Below are positions 49,163-49,361 of a DNA stretch of 49,361 nt, in pieces (within the stretch, counting starts at the first letter, position 1; each line of letters begins with the position of its first letter). The translations under genes were made by a program, and so were the position numbers. The notes below the pieces were generated by a model. The model saw only the letters and a program-made list of their open reading frames with translations. It made no database searches and was not told the DNA's origin. Source of the stretch: an uncultured bacterium (GTDB lineage Bacteria; Patescibacteriota; Minisyncoccia; Moranbacterales; GWC2-37-73); contig CAINNK010000035.1 of NCBI GenBank assembly GCA_903851135.1, positions 1-49,361 of the forward strand, written 5' to 3'.

Positions 49163-49361
49163 CTATTTTACAATCGTGATTTCCAAAGCGTTGGTGTCTT
49201 TGTCGACAGTTACGCTAAGTTTGGCATCTTTTTTAAGTAAACTAAGATTGCCAATTTTAGGATCAGTGCCATTTTTAACCGGGGTGGTAGCTGAGATGTT
49301 GATAGCAGCTCCTTTACCATCAGCCAGTTTGACGTAGATTTGTTTTTCATTAGCAGAAACA
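49163..49361 (-). CDS. 3' end of an unidentified gene
   Basis: The last 65 codons of a frame entering from the right edge: KQIYVKLADGKGAAINISAT ... VTVDKDTNALEITIVK, then TAG (49163-49165). Beta-rich with no family recognised. The terminator at 49113-49142 follows closely, supporting a real gene end. Confidence 0.7.
   Translation of the reverse strand, partial: VSANEKQIYVKLADGKGAAINISATTPVKNGTDPKIGNLSLLKKDAKLSVTVDKDTNALEITIVK

Overview
The window reads as an AT-rich chromosomal segment from a small-genome bacterium of the Candidate Phyla Radiation (Patescibacteria), most likely Parcubacteria and possibly near Moranbacteria. That placement is an inference from gene content: housekeeping genes with short or minimal versions, a minimal MetRS, a Rel without ACT domain, many short lineage-specific ORFs, and few Shine-Dalgarno sites on housekeeping genes. 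No rRNA is present to fix the taxonomy.

Layout. 1-2.2 kb: 3' truncated secreted, Cys-rich surface protein (minus strand). 2.4-9.7 kb (minus): ftsZ, ftsA, dgkA, ybeY, yqeY, rpsU, hisS, lepB. 10.0-20.4 kb (mostly plus): two small ORFs, an LCP cell-wall ligase, pth, a GIY-YIG nuclease bracketed by inverted repeats, a small cassette gene, dprA, topA, an EamA-type transporter, rel. 20.5-24.8 kb: parB-parA (minus), tRNA-Leu(CAA) (plus), a DUF4349-like membrane protein and a protein resembling the carboxysome carbonic anhydrase CsoSCA (minus). 25.2-33.0 kb (minus): five-gene membrane complex related to group-4 [NiFe] hydrogenase/complex I. 33.2-43.8 kb (minus): full F1Fo ATP synthase set in canonical order, interrupted by four foreign small genes. 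44-45 kb (plus): two orphan small genes. 45.3-49.4 kb (minus): tatD, metG, a coiled-coil lytic transglycosylase, and the 3' end of another gene.

Three things stand out. (1) The hydrogenase-like complex keeps its membrane ion-pumping residues, but the catalytic subunit has lost all four Ni-Fe cysteines and the NuoB-like subunit has lost the four canonical N2-cluster cysteines; no ferredoxin-like subunit is encoded nearby. It looks like a redox-inactive pump or antiporter relative sitting directly downstream of the ATP synthase. (2) At least three short genes sit in cassettes with the same upstream hairpin, a near-identical consensus sigma-70 promoter and leader, and their own terminator; two also share the 3' flank. 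Cargo differs, and two cassettes lie antisense inside the ATP synthase cluster. (3) The segment is saturated with repeats: intergenic arrays of short iterated words forming imperfect palindromes, two families of about 145-160 bp structured elements, and perfect palindromes inserted in frame in atpD and atpG that encode the same peptide, much like Rickettsia palindromic elements.

Functionally the window combines cell division, chromosome partition, cell-wall handling, translation, stringent response, DNA uptake/topology, and an ion-gradient energy module. All identifications come from reading the sequence; no database search was run.
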